A DNA stretch of 64,000 bases, from the NCBI GenBank assembly GCA_016713425.1, contig JADJPE010000005.1, positions 3,906,001 through 3,970,000 of the forward strand, read 5' to 3'. The notes below the pieces were generated by a model. It did not search any database and was not told where the DNA came from. It saw only the letters and a program-made list of their open reading frames with translations. The stretch is from Deltaproteobacteria bacterium. GTDB taxonomy: Bacteria > Myxococcota > Kuafuiibacteriia > Kuafuiibacteriales > Kuafuiibacteriaceae. Below, piece after piece: positions 50,670 through 58,778 of this stretch; position 1 is the stretch's first letter, and every line of letters begins with the position of its first letter. The position numbers and the translations under genes were made by a program.

Positions 50670-53600
50670 ATGGGTTTCCGGATGCTCTCCGTTGCGACAT
50701 GGTTCGGGCTCTCGGCCATGACCGTGGCAATGGCTATGGCCATGGCCATGGTCATGGCGTCGTGTACGGCGCCGGCCATCGATGAATATGAGCCACACAC
50801 CGGGATCGTGACCGGCACCCTGCTGTACCAGGTGCCGCCCGTCTCCCAAGACCCGTGCATGCCTTCGCCCGTGCGCGGCAACATCGTCGTCTTTCTCGTC
50901 GATGTGAACGACTTGCCTCCACCCGAGGGTTCGGGAAGTCCGGTCAATTTCGTGGTCGTGCCGGAAGCTTCGATGTTCGGCGTGCCTTCTCTCGACCGTC
51001 AGGATGAAACGATGATGGTGGGGCGTATCTACTCAGCGCCCTTCACTTTGCCGACGGTGCCGGCCGGAACCTACCAAGTCCGCGCGTTCTTGGACGCGGA
51101 CGGAGATTTCGTGCCGACGGTCGATCTCCTTGCGCAGCCGACGGCCGGTGATGTGGTTGGTGGGCACGTCGACGGCGTGACGGGCGCCTTCTTGGCGATT
51201 GAGGTGGAGGCTGATCGTGAGACGTCTCAGATTACCGTGAATCTCGGGCGGAGCGTTCCGGTCGAACGTCCAGCGTTCAGCATTACGTCGACGACGACTT
51301 TCAATTCCAGCTTGGGGGAGCCGGGGTCGATGGTATTGGCGGCTCATCCCATCGCACGTGCGTCGCTGTCGATGATACCAGACTGCTCGAAGTTCCTGGT
51401 TCAGCTCGTGGACGCCGATGGTGACGGGGAAGCCGACGACGTCAATGAGGATCATCTGCCTGACGTCTTTCCGCGCGTGACTTACCGGCGCATTGATCCG
51501 GATGTGCCGGGCGAGCAGGTCATTGTTCCGGGTGCAGTGAATCCGTACCCATTCCTTGACGCCCTCTTGGATTCTCCGTCCGGCGTGTTGGCCGAAAAGC
51601 TCGAGGTGGTCGTCTTGCCGATCGCCTATCGCGTGACGGAGGCGGGGATCGAACCGCTCGAGCGGATTCCGGACGGCACGTACGAGACGATCGTGATCGC
51701 GGGAACAGGCCAGACCTGGACCGTCCCGAACGACCTGGACGCGCTCTTCGTGGATGATGGTCCGGACGCCTCACAGGCCGCGGTGGTGACTTGGCGTGGG
51801 GCCGAGGCCGCGGCGGTTGGTCATCTGAGTGGGAATCTGAAGCTTGCGCGAACCGAGTCCGTGGATGCGGTCGTGTTGGCTTTCGATGAACGTTCGCCGC
51901 CACCGCCGGAGGGGGGAGGGCGTCCGGTGGGGGCTGTGCTCGTGCATGCACGCGAGATGAACGAGGTGTCTCCGGGAGCGTGGGAGGCGACGTTTGACAT
52001 CGGTGGTCTCAGGGATGGCACGTATCGCGTGGTCGCGGTGGCTGACGTGGACGGAAACCTCTCGCCTCTCGTGGCCCTCGCGGCGCAGCCGTCGCTTGGG
52101 GACATCGCCGGCCGTGCGGGGACGTCGGTCGTGGTGTCCGGGGATGCGGCCTGGGCGGGTGACATCGAGCTCACCGATTCGATTCCGTGTGATCCGCCCG
52201 TTTTTCGATTCGAGCCAGAGATTCTTGCCGGGACGGATTTTCCGGCGAGCATGACGCTTACGACGCAAGCTGTTCTGCCGCTTGGCATAACCGAGGACTC
52301 CGCCCAGATCCCCGTGCGCTTGAGAGGTCAGGACGAGGACGGCGACAATCTGCCGGACGTCTATCCGCGGGTATTCTTGTCGCTGATGAGTCCCGGGGGC
52401 GACGCCGCCTCGGCGGAGGACGACCCGCGGCACCTCGTGATTCCAGCCCTCGTCAATCCGTTGCCGTTCCTGGCCGCGCTCGATCGCGGGGAGCCGTTCG
52501 TGCTGACCAAGACGCTGCCGCTCATCTTGCCGCCAGTGGCGATGAATCTCGAGACGCAAGCGATCGAGCGTCCGATTCCGGCCGGCCGCTATCGTGTCCA
52601 CGTGTTGTCGGGCACGGGCCAGACCTGGTCGGTCCCTAACACCTTGAATGACGCGCTCGGCTGGGCAGAAACTACGTCCGAGGATCAAAGCCAGGTCAGG
52701 GTGGTGGAGGTCTCGAGTGAAGCGCTTCCACTCGGGGTCATCACCGGGCGAGTTCGCGGCGATGGCGCGTGGCCTGCGGGCGATTTTCAGGTCGTGGTTG
52801 CTGCCTACGGTGTCCACGACCTCGAGCCTCCGCGTGGCGATCGGGTACCGGCTGCGACCGCGGTGGTTTCAGGCGATCGTATTCGACCCACGGGGTCCAC
52901 GTCCTACCGGCTCACCGGGCTCGCGACGGGCGCCTATCAAGTCGAAGCGTTCCTCGATACTGGGGATGACTTTGTTCCGTGGTTTTCAGTGATGCGGCAA
53001 CCGAACGAAGGGGACGTGGGCGGGGGCTATCTGGATCTCGGGTCGGGCAGGCTTCGAACGGTCGTGGTCGAGGCGCTTGGCGCGCCTGCGTCCGGTGTGG
53101 ATGTCGACATCAAGGCCGCGAAGTCTTTCACTCACGATCCACCCGCGTTCTTCTTGCCGGATCGGGTCACGCTCGAGGGTCCCACCGGGACGGTGTCTGT
53201 GCTGGTGAGTCGTCTGACGGAGACGAACATCGCGTTCTCGGTTCATGGAAGCTTGCGGGTGGGGTGGTTCGACCGTGATGGCGATGGTCTGGACGACGAC
53301 GTGGATGGGGACGGCGAAGCCGATGTCTTTCCGACGGTCGTCGCCGATCGACTGGACCCAAGCGATTCCACTCGGCAGAAGCTTGCCGAACAGCGCGTTC
53401 GTATTCGAGGGTGGATCGATCCCGCTCAGTTTCCGGCGCTGGATCGGGTGACGAACCCGGTCGTCGATGTGCCCACGGTGGTCGTCAGTTTTTCGAGCAC
53501 GGCGTGGGATTTGGCGAACCCTGGACAATCGATTTCGCCGCCCGCCGGCGAGTACCGCGTTACGTTGATCAACGAGGCTGGCCAAGCTTGGTCGTCGCCC

Positions 53601-53672
53601 AACCCGCTCGCCGATGCGGCGGGCACGCGATATGCGTTGACCCAGGGACGGTCGATGGGGGTTCAGGAGTGA
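50670..53672 (+). CDS. Large lipoprotein with three ~300-residue repeats
   Basis: 1000 residues, starting 2 bases after the receptor stop. The signal peptide core is a Met-Ala run from a microsatellite (ATGGCTATGGCC...) and ends in MASC, a likely lipidated Cys near 32. Three repeats begin near residues 45, 384 and 690. Each has the same order of blocks: a (D/E)PPxG loop, GTY-V-x-AFLD-x-G-DFVP, a QP-x-GD-xxG turn, a DxDGDxxxDxxPDV Ca-binding-type loop, and a GTGQTW(T/S)(V/S)PN block. No known family recognised. The tight coupling suggests a receptor-associated surface lipoprotein, in the manner of SusD-like partners, but the sequence is unlike SusD. Confidence 0.85.
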   Translation: MGFRMLSVATWFGLSAMTVAMAMAMAMVMASCTAPAIDEYEPHTGIVTGTLLYQVPPVSQDPCMPSPVRGNIVVFLVDVNDLPPPEGSGSPVNFVVVPEASMFGVPSLDRQDETMMVGRIYSAPFTLPTVPAGTYQVRAFLDADGDFVPTVDLLAQPTAGDVVGGHVDGVTGAFLAIEVEADRETSQITVNLGRSVPVERPAFSITSTTTFNSSLGEPGSMVLAAHPIARASLSMIPDCSKFLVQLVDADGDGEADDVNEDHLPDVFPRVTYRRIDPDVPGEQVIVPGAVNPYPFLDALLDSPSGVLAEKLEVVVLPIAYRVTEAGIEPLERIPDGTYETIVIAGTGQTWTVPNDLDALFVDDGPDASQAAVVTWRGAEAAAVGHLSGNLKLARTESVDAVVLAFDERSPPPPEGGGRPVGAVLVHAREMNEVSPGAWEATFDIGGLRDGTYRVVAVADVDGNLSPLVALAAQPSLGDIAGRAGTSVVVSGDAAWAGDIELTDSIPCDPPVFRFEPEILAGTDFPASMTLTTQAVLPLGITEDSAQIPVRLRGQDEDGDNLPDVYPRVFLSLMSPGGDAASAEDDPRHLVIPALVNPLPFLAALDRGEPFVLTKTLPLILPPVAMNLETQAIERPIPAGRYRVHVLSGTGQTWSVPNTLNDALGWAETTSEDQSQVRVVEVSSEALPLGVITGRVRGDGAWPAGDFQVVVAAYGVHDLEPPRGDRVPAATAVVSGDRIRPTGSTSYRLTGLATGAYQVEAFLDTGDDFVPWFSVMRQPNEGDVGGGYLDLGSGRLRTVVVEALGAPASGVDVDIKAAKSFTHDPPAFFLPDRVTLEGPTGTVSVLVSRLTETNIAFSVHGSLRVGWFDRDGDGLDDDVDGDGEADVFPTVVADRLDPSDSTRQKLAEQRVRIRGWIDPAQFPALDRVTNPVVDVPTVVVSFSSTAWDLANPGQSISPPAGEYRVTLINEAGQAWSSPNPLADAAGTRYALTQGRSMGVQE

Positions 53673-53715
53673 TGAGATGGCTGGCCGTTGGCCGTGGTGT
53701 TGGATCGGTCGTGTG

Positions 53716-55044
53716 CTACTGCAAGATCTTGGCTCGAGGATCGATCGCCTGCCAACCGTCTTTGGTTGCGTAGGTGAGCCAGACATTGTCGAGCGCCTGG
53801 TGACGATCGGGTCCGAACTGCGTCAGCGTATTGAGGCCGATGTTGAATGCCCCCATGCTCTCAGCCGTCTTGATGAAATTCTCGCGCGTTATGTCGCCCT
53901 TCATCTCCTCGAGGACCGCGATGAACGCTCGCGCGCTGACGTAGCCTTCGAACGAGCCGAAGCTGTATGGGGAGTCGGATTGGTAGGCCTTGTCTGCGAA
54001 GTCAGGACGATCGACTTTGAACTTGTCTATCGCAGTTCGGTATTGGGAAACGATCAAGTTGTCAACCGCGTTGTAGCTCGGGACGACCTGTGAATTGATC
54101 ACGTTCACGATCATGGGCGTTCCGGATTCCGTCTCTTCCTGAAGAAGAATCTTCAGGAGCTGGTCCGATCCGACGAACGAGAGGTTTGCGATCGGTACGT
54201 TCCATCCTGCTTTGCGGGCATCGCGAATCAGCCCGGCACATGCCTGGTAGGCGCCGACTGCGATGATCGCATCGACGCGGGCATCCTTGAGCGTCTTTAT
54301 CTGGGCCGTGTTGGCGACCGAGTACTCCTGGCCCCGCGGGTAGCGCGCTTCGGCTGCGAGCTCTCGCCCGCTGGCGGTCAGCGCACGTACGACGCCATCC
54401 TTGCCGCTCTCGCCATAAGCGTCGTCTTGGATGTAGATGCCGATCTTGGTCCGGCCCTGGGCCGACAGGTAGTCCACCAGCGCTTTTGTCTCGTCGCGAT
54501 AGGAAGCACGGACGTTGAAGACGAACTCACTGTAGGGCGGCTCGCGCTGAGCCTGCGCGCCCGTGAAGTTCGAGAAGTAGAAAAGCTTGTTCTTCTTATA
54601 ATACGACTGAACGATCGGAAGCGCTTTGACCATCGTTGGCGTGCCGACGCCGCCGAAGAGTGCGAAGACCGCCGAATCCTCGGCAAGCTTGGTCACCGCC
54701 GCTGGTGCTTTCGCCGCGTCATAGCCGTCGTCGGCCGTAATTAGGTCGACCCGTACGCTGGTCGTGGGGCGAGCGTTGTACTCGAGGAACGCTGTCTTGG
54801 CGCCCCGCCACATCTCGATCCCGAGGCCAGCCGAAGGGCCAGTGAAAGCGGCCGGTTGGCCGAGCATGATCATCTTGGGCCGCCCTGCGTTGCCTCCGGT
54901 GGCCTTTTGAGCTTCACCCGGCATCGCGGCCGTCGCGGCTGGTTTCGTCTCTTCTTTGCACCCTGTCATCGCGAGCGAAACGATGGCGCCCATAGACAAC
55001 AGTCCGAGCTGCTTCGCTCGGACCTGTGCGCGTACTACCCTCAT
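53716..55044 (-). CDS. ABC-type branched-chain amino-acid-like substrate-binding lipoprotein
   Basis: 442 residues; the start has AGGAGG 7 bases upstream. Signal peptide with MTGC, lipidated Cys29. The body is the type I periplasmic binding fold of the LivJ/LivK group: IMLGQPAAFTGPSAGLGIEMWRGAKTAFLEYN, LITADDGYDAAKAPAAVTKL, FALFGGVGTPTMVKALPIVQ, GIYIQDDAYGESGKDGV, IIAVGAYQACAGLIRDARKAG. It would bind a small amide, amino acid or urea-like ligand for an ABC importer, but no permease or ATPase genes adjoin it. Convergent with the triple-repeat lipoprotein gene, separated by 43 bases. Confidence 0.88.
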   Translation of the reverse strand: MRVVRAQVRAKQLGLLSMGAIVSLAMTGCKEETKPAATAAMPGEAQKATGGNAGRPKMIMLGQPAAFTGPSAGLGIEMWRGAKTAFLEYNARPTTSVRVDLITADDGYDAAKAPAAVTKLAEDSAVFALFGGVGTPTMVKALPIVQSYYKKNKLFYFSNFTGAQAQREPPYSEFVFNVRASYRDETKALVDYLSAQGRTKIGIYIQDDAYGESGKDGVVRALTASGRELAAEARYPRGQEYSVANTAQIKTLKDARVDAIIAVGAYQACAGLIRDARKAGWNVPIANLSFVGSDQLLKILLQEETESGTPMIVNVINSQVVPSYNAVDNLIVSQYRTAIDKFKVDRPDFADKAYQSDSPYSFGSFEGYVSARAFIAVLEEMKGDITRENFIKTAESMGAFNIGLNTLTQFGPDRHQALDNVWLTYATKDGWQAIDPRAKILQ

Positions 55045-55218
55045 TGAGTTCCTCCTCCTGTTTCCCGATTGCCTAATTGCGGGACCACCCCGCCACCCGG
55101 CTTCGTTAGCTACAACACTCTCGGACTGACCGCCAGGGACGGACGTAGCGAGAGGACTCGAGAGGACTCATATGTATGCAGGAGTGCGCCTCGGGCGTTG
55201 CGCACGATCGCCAGAGAT

Positions 55219-57591
55219 GAAATGAGCGAACGGGACAGGCGGCCGAGCAAAATGTCTTGGAGCAGCACGACGACGGCGCACGATGATCGGGCCCTCCGGA
55301 TCGAACTTGAAACACATGATCGTGCCATCGGTGCGTGCGGCACGTCTGGCGCTTGTGGCACGTCTGGCATGTCTGGCACGTCCGTCTGGTTGGGTGCGGA
55401 ACCGACCTTCACACGCGCGGAGATCTACTCGCCCGAGTGGACGACCGAGGCCCTTGGCACCGAGAAGGAACAAGTCGCCCGACAGATCGCTCGTGGGTTG
55501 TTCGCTTCGACGCCCGGGGCGATCTTGCTTCGAACAGTCGGACGTCAGTACCCTGGCGAGCCGCGGCCTCGCTGGGCTTACGGTGTCTATGCCCCTCGTG
55601 GTGCGCCTCCGGTGTGGAGACCGGGCGTCTTGCTCGATCCGCTGGTCAAGTTGGGTGCCGACGGCATCGGCGACACAATGACCGAAACCGACGGCGAGAC
55701 GGATGACGGGGCAGACGCTGAAGACGCCGTGACCTCTCGACGTCTTCTTGCCTTTCGTGACGCGCTTTCTGACGAACTAGAGCGCCTCGGCTATCGATCG
55801 CGCGTGTCCAATTGCGACGACGATTCCGAGTACCTTCTGTGTAGTATCCGCGAGGCTTCGGATCGCGCACTTCGTCCTGGCTCCGAATGGAATGGAACAC
55901 CCGATTCTGAGTCTGAGTCTGATGCGGATGCGGATGTGCGTCTTGATGGGGCGAATCTGAACCCGACGAGCGTGCACGAGCGCGAGACGCCTTCGTCAGG
56001 ATTGGTGGACCCGTGGGCCGCTCGAGGCGTATGGCGGTTCTGCATCAAGGCGAGTTCGCCCGCGGATACGCCCGAACGTTCGATTCGCCTTGAGCTCCCG
56101 CAGTTTCAGAACGTTCCGGAATTTTCGCGGGTGATTCAGTGCATCGCGGACGCGATCCAGCGGATGGGTTCGCCGCCCATCATCATGGCCGGTTATCCCC
56201 CGCCCGTGGATGAGACCGTCGTCTTCGTCACCGTGACGCCAGACCCTGCGGTTATCGAAGTCAACGCTGCGCCCTGGCCGGATGTTGGATCGTTTTATCG
56301 GGATCAGGTGCAGATCTACGAGACCGCAAGCGCGGCGGGTCTCAGTCCGGTCCGTCGGCACTATTCGGGCGAGGTTGTGGACTCCGGTGGAGGCGGGCAT
56401 CTTACTTTGGGCGGCCGGACACCGAGCGATAGTCCCTTCCTGCGTGTGCCCCATCTCCTCCCGGGCATGCTTCGCTACTTCAATCGTCACCCCTCGCTCT
56501 CCTACGCGTTTGCCGTCGATTCGCTCGGGGCATCGAGTCAGTCGCCGCGGGCAGACGAAGGACTCGGTGAGCGTTTCGATGAGTTTGCCCTCGCGCTCGA
56601 GATTCTCGCGCGCCACCCCGCGGCCGATGGTCCGGCGCTCTGGAGCCAACTTCAGCCGTTTCTTAGCGATCACTTGGGCAATACGCATCGGTCTGAACTC
56701 AACATCGAGAAGCTGGCCAACCCGAACTTGCCCGGCCGCGGGCAGCTCGGACTTCTCGAGCTGAGGGCGCTCCGGATGCCGGCCTCGCCGGCCCATGCGG
56801 CTGTGCGTGCGGCGTTCTTTCGTGCGATCGTCGTGATGCTCATGCGCCAGCCGTACGAGGCGCCCCTGATTCACTGGGGGACTGAGCTTCACGATCGTTT
56901 TGCGCTGCCGTGCTTTCTTGCGGCTGACCTTCGCGAAGTTCTCAGCGACCTCGAGCGGGCCGGGCTTGGGCTTGGTCCTGAGTGTTGCGCGCTGCTCGAG
57001 GCGGGCGATCGCCGTTTGATCGGCGAGCTCAACATGACGGATGGCCCCTCGCTGCGGGTCGAGGCGGCGCTCGAGTTCTGGCCGCTGGTCGGCGACAGCG
57101 CATCGCAGGAGCGCAGGGCGGCGCGCTGTGTTGACGCCAGCAGTCGCCGGATCGCGGTCGTCGTGCGGGTCGAAGACGACGAGATGCTTTCTCGGGTCGT
57201 CGTGGGCGTCAACGGCTGGCGCCTTCCGTTGATCCGGACGGAGCTCGATGGTGTCCTGCTCGGGGTGCGCGCGTTTCGCTATCGAGCCTTCGTGCCGGCG
57301 CCTGGACTCCATCCGACCCTGGCGGCCCAACGCGATCTGACGATGACTGTGGGGCTCAGCGGTTCCGATGCCGTGGCGCTGAATGCGCGCATCCATGATT
57401 GGAAGCCCAGCGGTGGGAGCTACGACGGCGTTCCCTGGTCCGACGACGAAGCGCTGCGACGGCGGCGCGAGCGGTTCGTCGTTGAGCCGGTCGATGCCCG
57501 CGTGTTGGCCGCGCTCAGGGTGCCCGACATCGAGGCGTTGACGCGGTATACGGTGGACTTGCGAAGGCTCGAGCTGCGCGTTCTGGGATAG
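55219..57591 (+). CDS. DUF2126 protein (proposed GS-fold amidoligase-like)
   Basis: About 790 residues from the ATG at 55219; frames from 55069 extend through poor sequence. A Thr/Gly/Cys/Ser microsatellite-type segment is near residue 35-55. Then the DUF2126 blocks: WLGAEPTFT near 58, YPGEPRPRWAYGVY near 113, DPAVIEVNAAPW near 343, DSGGGGHLTLGGRTPSDSPFLRVPHLLPGML near 385-415, HPSLSYAFAVDSLGASSQSPRADEG, and HWGTELHDRFALPCF near 553. Typical family members are over 1000 residues with a transglutaminase-like N-terminus; this one lacks it. The family has been proposed to have a glutamine-synthetase-like ligase fold; the substrate is unknown. Two acidic inserts break the N-terminal half. Confidence 0.82.
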   Translation, partial: EMSERDRRPSKMSWSSTTTAHDDRALRIELETHDRAIGACGTSGACGTSGMSGTSVWLGAEPTFTRAEIYSPEWTTEALGTEKEQVARQIARGLFASTPGAILLRTVGRQYPGEPRPRWAYGVYAPRGAPPVWRPGVLLDPLVKLGADGIGDTMTETDGETDDGADAEDAVTSRRLLAFRDALSDELERLGYRSRVSNCDDDSEYLLCSIREASDRALRPGSEWNGTPDSESESDADADVRLDGANLNPTSVHERETPSSGLVDPWAARGVWRFCIKASSPADTPERSIRLELPQFQNVPEFSRVIQCIADAIQRMGSPPIIMAGYPPPVDETVVFVTVTPDPAVIEVNAAPWPDVGSFYRDQVQIYETASAAGLSPVRRHYSGEVVDSGGGGHLTLGGRTPSDSPFLRVPHLLPGMLRYFNRHPSLSYAFAVDSLGASSQSPRADEGLGERFDEFALALEILARHPAADGPALWSQLQPFLSDHLGNTHRSELNIEKLANPNLPGRGQLGLLELRALRMPASPAHAAVRAAFFRAIVVMLMRQPYEAPLIHWGTELHDRFALPCFLAADLREVLSDLERAGLGLGPECCALLEAGDRRLIGELNMTDGPSLRVEAALEFWPLVGDSASQERRAARCVDASSRRIAVVVRVEDDEMLSRVVVGVNGWRLPLIRTELDGVLLGVRAFRYRAFVPAPGLHPTLAAQRDLTMTVGLSGSDAVALNARIHDWKPSGGSYDGVPWSDDEALRRRRERFVVEPVDARVLAALRVPDIEALTRYTVDLRRLELRVLG

Positions 57592-57617
57592 CGTAGAGAA
57601 TGGGATAGCGTAGTGAA
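57584..57617. repeat. 17-base duplication across the DUF2126 stop codon
   Basis: TGGGATAGCGTAGAGAA (57584-57600) and TGGGATAGCGTAGTGAA (57601-57617) are tandem copies differing at one base. The TAG of the upstream gene lies in the first copy. Confidence 0.8.
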
Positions 57618-57623
57618 ACATCC

Positions 57624-57818
57624 ATGAAACCTGCGTCAGCGATCTTGGTCATCGTTACAGTTCTTCTGCTTGCGGCGTGTGGGCTTTGGATCTTTGGAGC
57701 CGGGATTGTGCCGGGCTGGCTCATCGCAGCCCTGTGGGGCGCGGCTCTGACCGTCGTCCTGTTACCGCTGGCGCTTTCGATCTTTGACCGAGCCACAAGG
57801 CGGAAGCGCCCGCGTTGA
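57624..57818 (+). CDS. Small two-helix membrane protein
   Basis: 64 residues, MKPASAILVIV... then a second hydrophobic stretch from about residue 31, ending in a basic tail RATRRKRPR. Two membrane helices, no recognised family. The ATG is 32 bases after the DUF2126 stop. It may be a real small membrane protein or an accidental reading frame; the composition (two long hydrophobic helices and a basic C-terminus) favours a real one. Confidence 0.5.
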   Translation: MKPASAILVIVTVLLLAACGLWIFGAGIVPGWLIAALWGAALTVVLLPLALSIFDRATRRKRPR

Positions 57819-57900
57819 AAATCTCGGGAGGATCCGCGGAGCCGCGGCCGTGTACCCAATGCGGAGCATGCTGTCGTGCGCCGCGCGGCGCGATTCTCGG

Positions 57901-58680
57901 TCAGTAGATGAACTGCTCGCGGAGGATTCGTTCCTCCAGGCTGTGCTCCGGATCGAACAGCAGCTTGAGCTCGATTTCATGGGCCTCTTCGACCTCGACC
58001 TCGCGAACGCCGCGGACCTCTGTGTTGTCGGCGGTCGCGCTCACCGGACGTTCCTGCTGGTCGACGATCTCGAACTTCACGCGCGCGCGCCGCGGGAGGA
58101 GTGCGCCGTGCCATCGGCGTGGGCGAAAGGCGCTGATCGGCGTAAGAGCAAGGACCCCCGCGTCGAGCGGCAAGATCGGGCCATGCGCGGATAGGTTGTA
58201 GGCTGTGCTCCCCGCTGGGGTTGCGACGAGTACCCCATCACAGATGAGGTCGCTGACGCGGAGCTTGTCGTCGACGTACACGCGGATGTGGGCTGCTTGG
58301 TAAGTCTGCCGGAGAAGCGAGACTTCGTTGATCGCGAGGGCTTCCTCGCGTGAGCCATCGAGCGTGTGGGCGACCATTCGGAGAGGTCGGAGGGCTGTCT
58401 CTTCGGCGCGGTTGACCCGCTCGATCAGGCCTTCGGTCTCGAAGGCGTTCATAAGAAAACCGACGGTCCCCCGGTTCATGCCATAGATGGGCACACTTCG
58501 ATTCATGTGACGATGGAGTGTGCGAAGCATGAAGCCGTCGCCGCCGATCGCGACGATGACGTCCCCGTCTTCCGGGGCCACTGACCCATAGGTGGCGCGG
58601 AGGCTCGTGAGTGCCTCTTGTGCGGCCGCGCTTCGGGACGCCACGAAGGCGGGTCTTCGGTAGCGAGCCGACCAGGACAT
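57901..58680 (-). CDS. nadK: NAD kinase
   Basis: 259 residues. GGDG motif at 46-49 (VIVAIGGDGFMLR), MNRGTVGFLMN, NEVSLLRQTYQAAHIRV, and TPAGSTAYNLSAHGPILP: all four conserved blocks of ATP/polyphosphate NAD kinases (phosphorylation of NAD to NADP). The N-terminus is short, as in minimal bacterial NadK. Cytosolic. It is divergent from the M16 protease (98-base spacer). Confidence 0.93.
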   Translation of the reverse strand: MSWSARYRRPAFVASRSAAAQEALTSLRATYGSVAPEDGDVIVAIGGDGFMLRTLHRHMNRSVPIYGMNRGTVGFLMNAFETEGLIERVNRAEETALRPLRMVAHTLDGSREEALAINEVSLLRQTYQAAHIRVYVDDKLRVSDLICDGVLVATPAGSTAYNLSAHGPILPLDAGVLALTPISAFRPRRWHGALLPRRARVKFEIVDQQERPVSATADNTEVRGVREVEVEEAHEIELKLLFDPEHSLEERILREQFIY

Positions 58681-58778
58681 GCGCTGAGGGGTACCACGAT
58701 TTCAGGCAGAACCCGAGCGAGGTCTATCGACAATTGGTGTTGACGGATAGTGCGGGCGTTTCCGATGCTTTAGCCCAG

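Noticed and set aside
55996..57621. Minus-strand frame of 541 codons opposite the DUF2126 gene
   Set aside because: DUF2126 blocks are clear on the plus strand; the minus frame has no recognisable domain.
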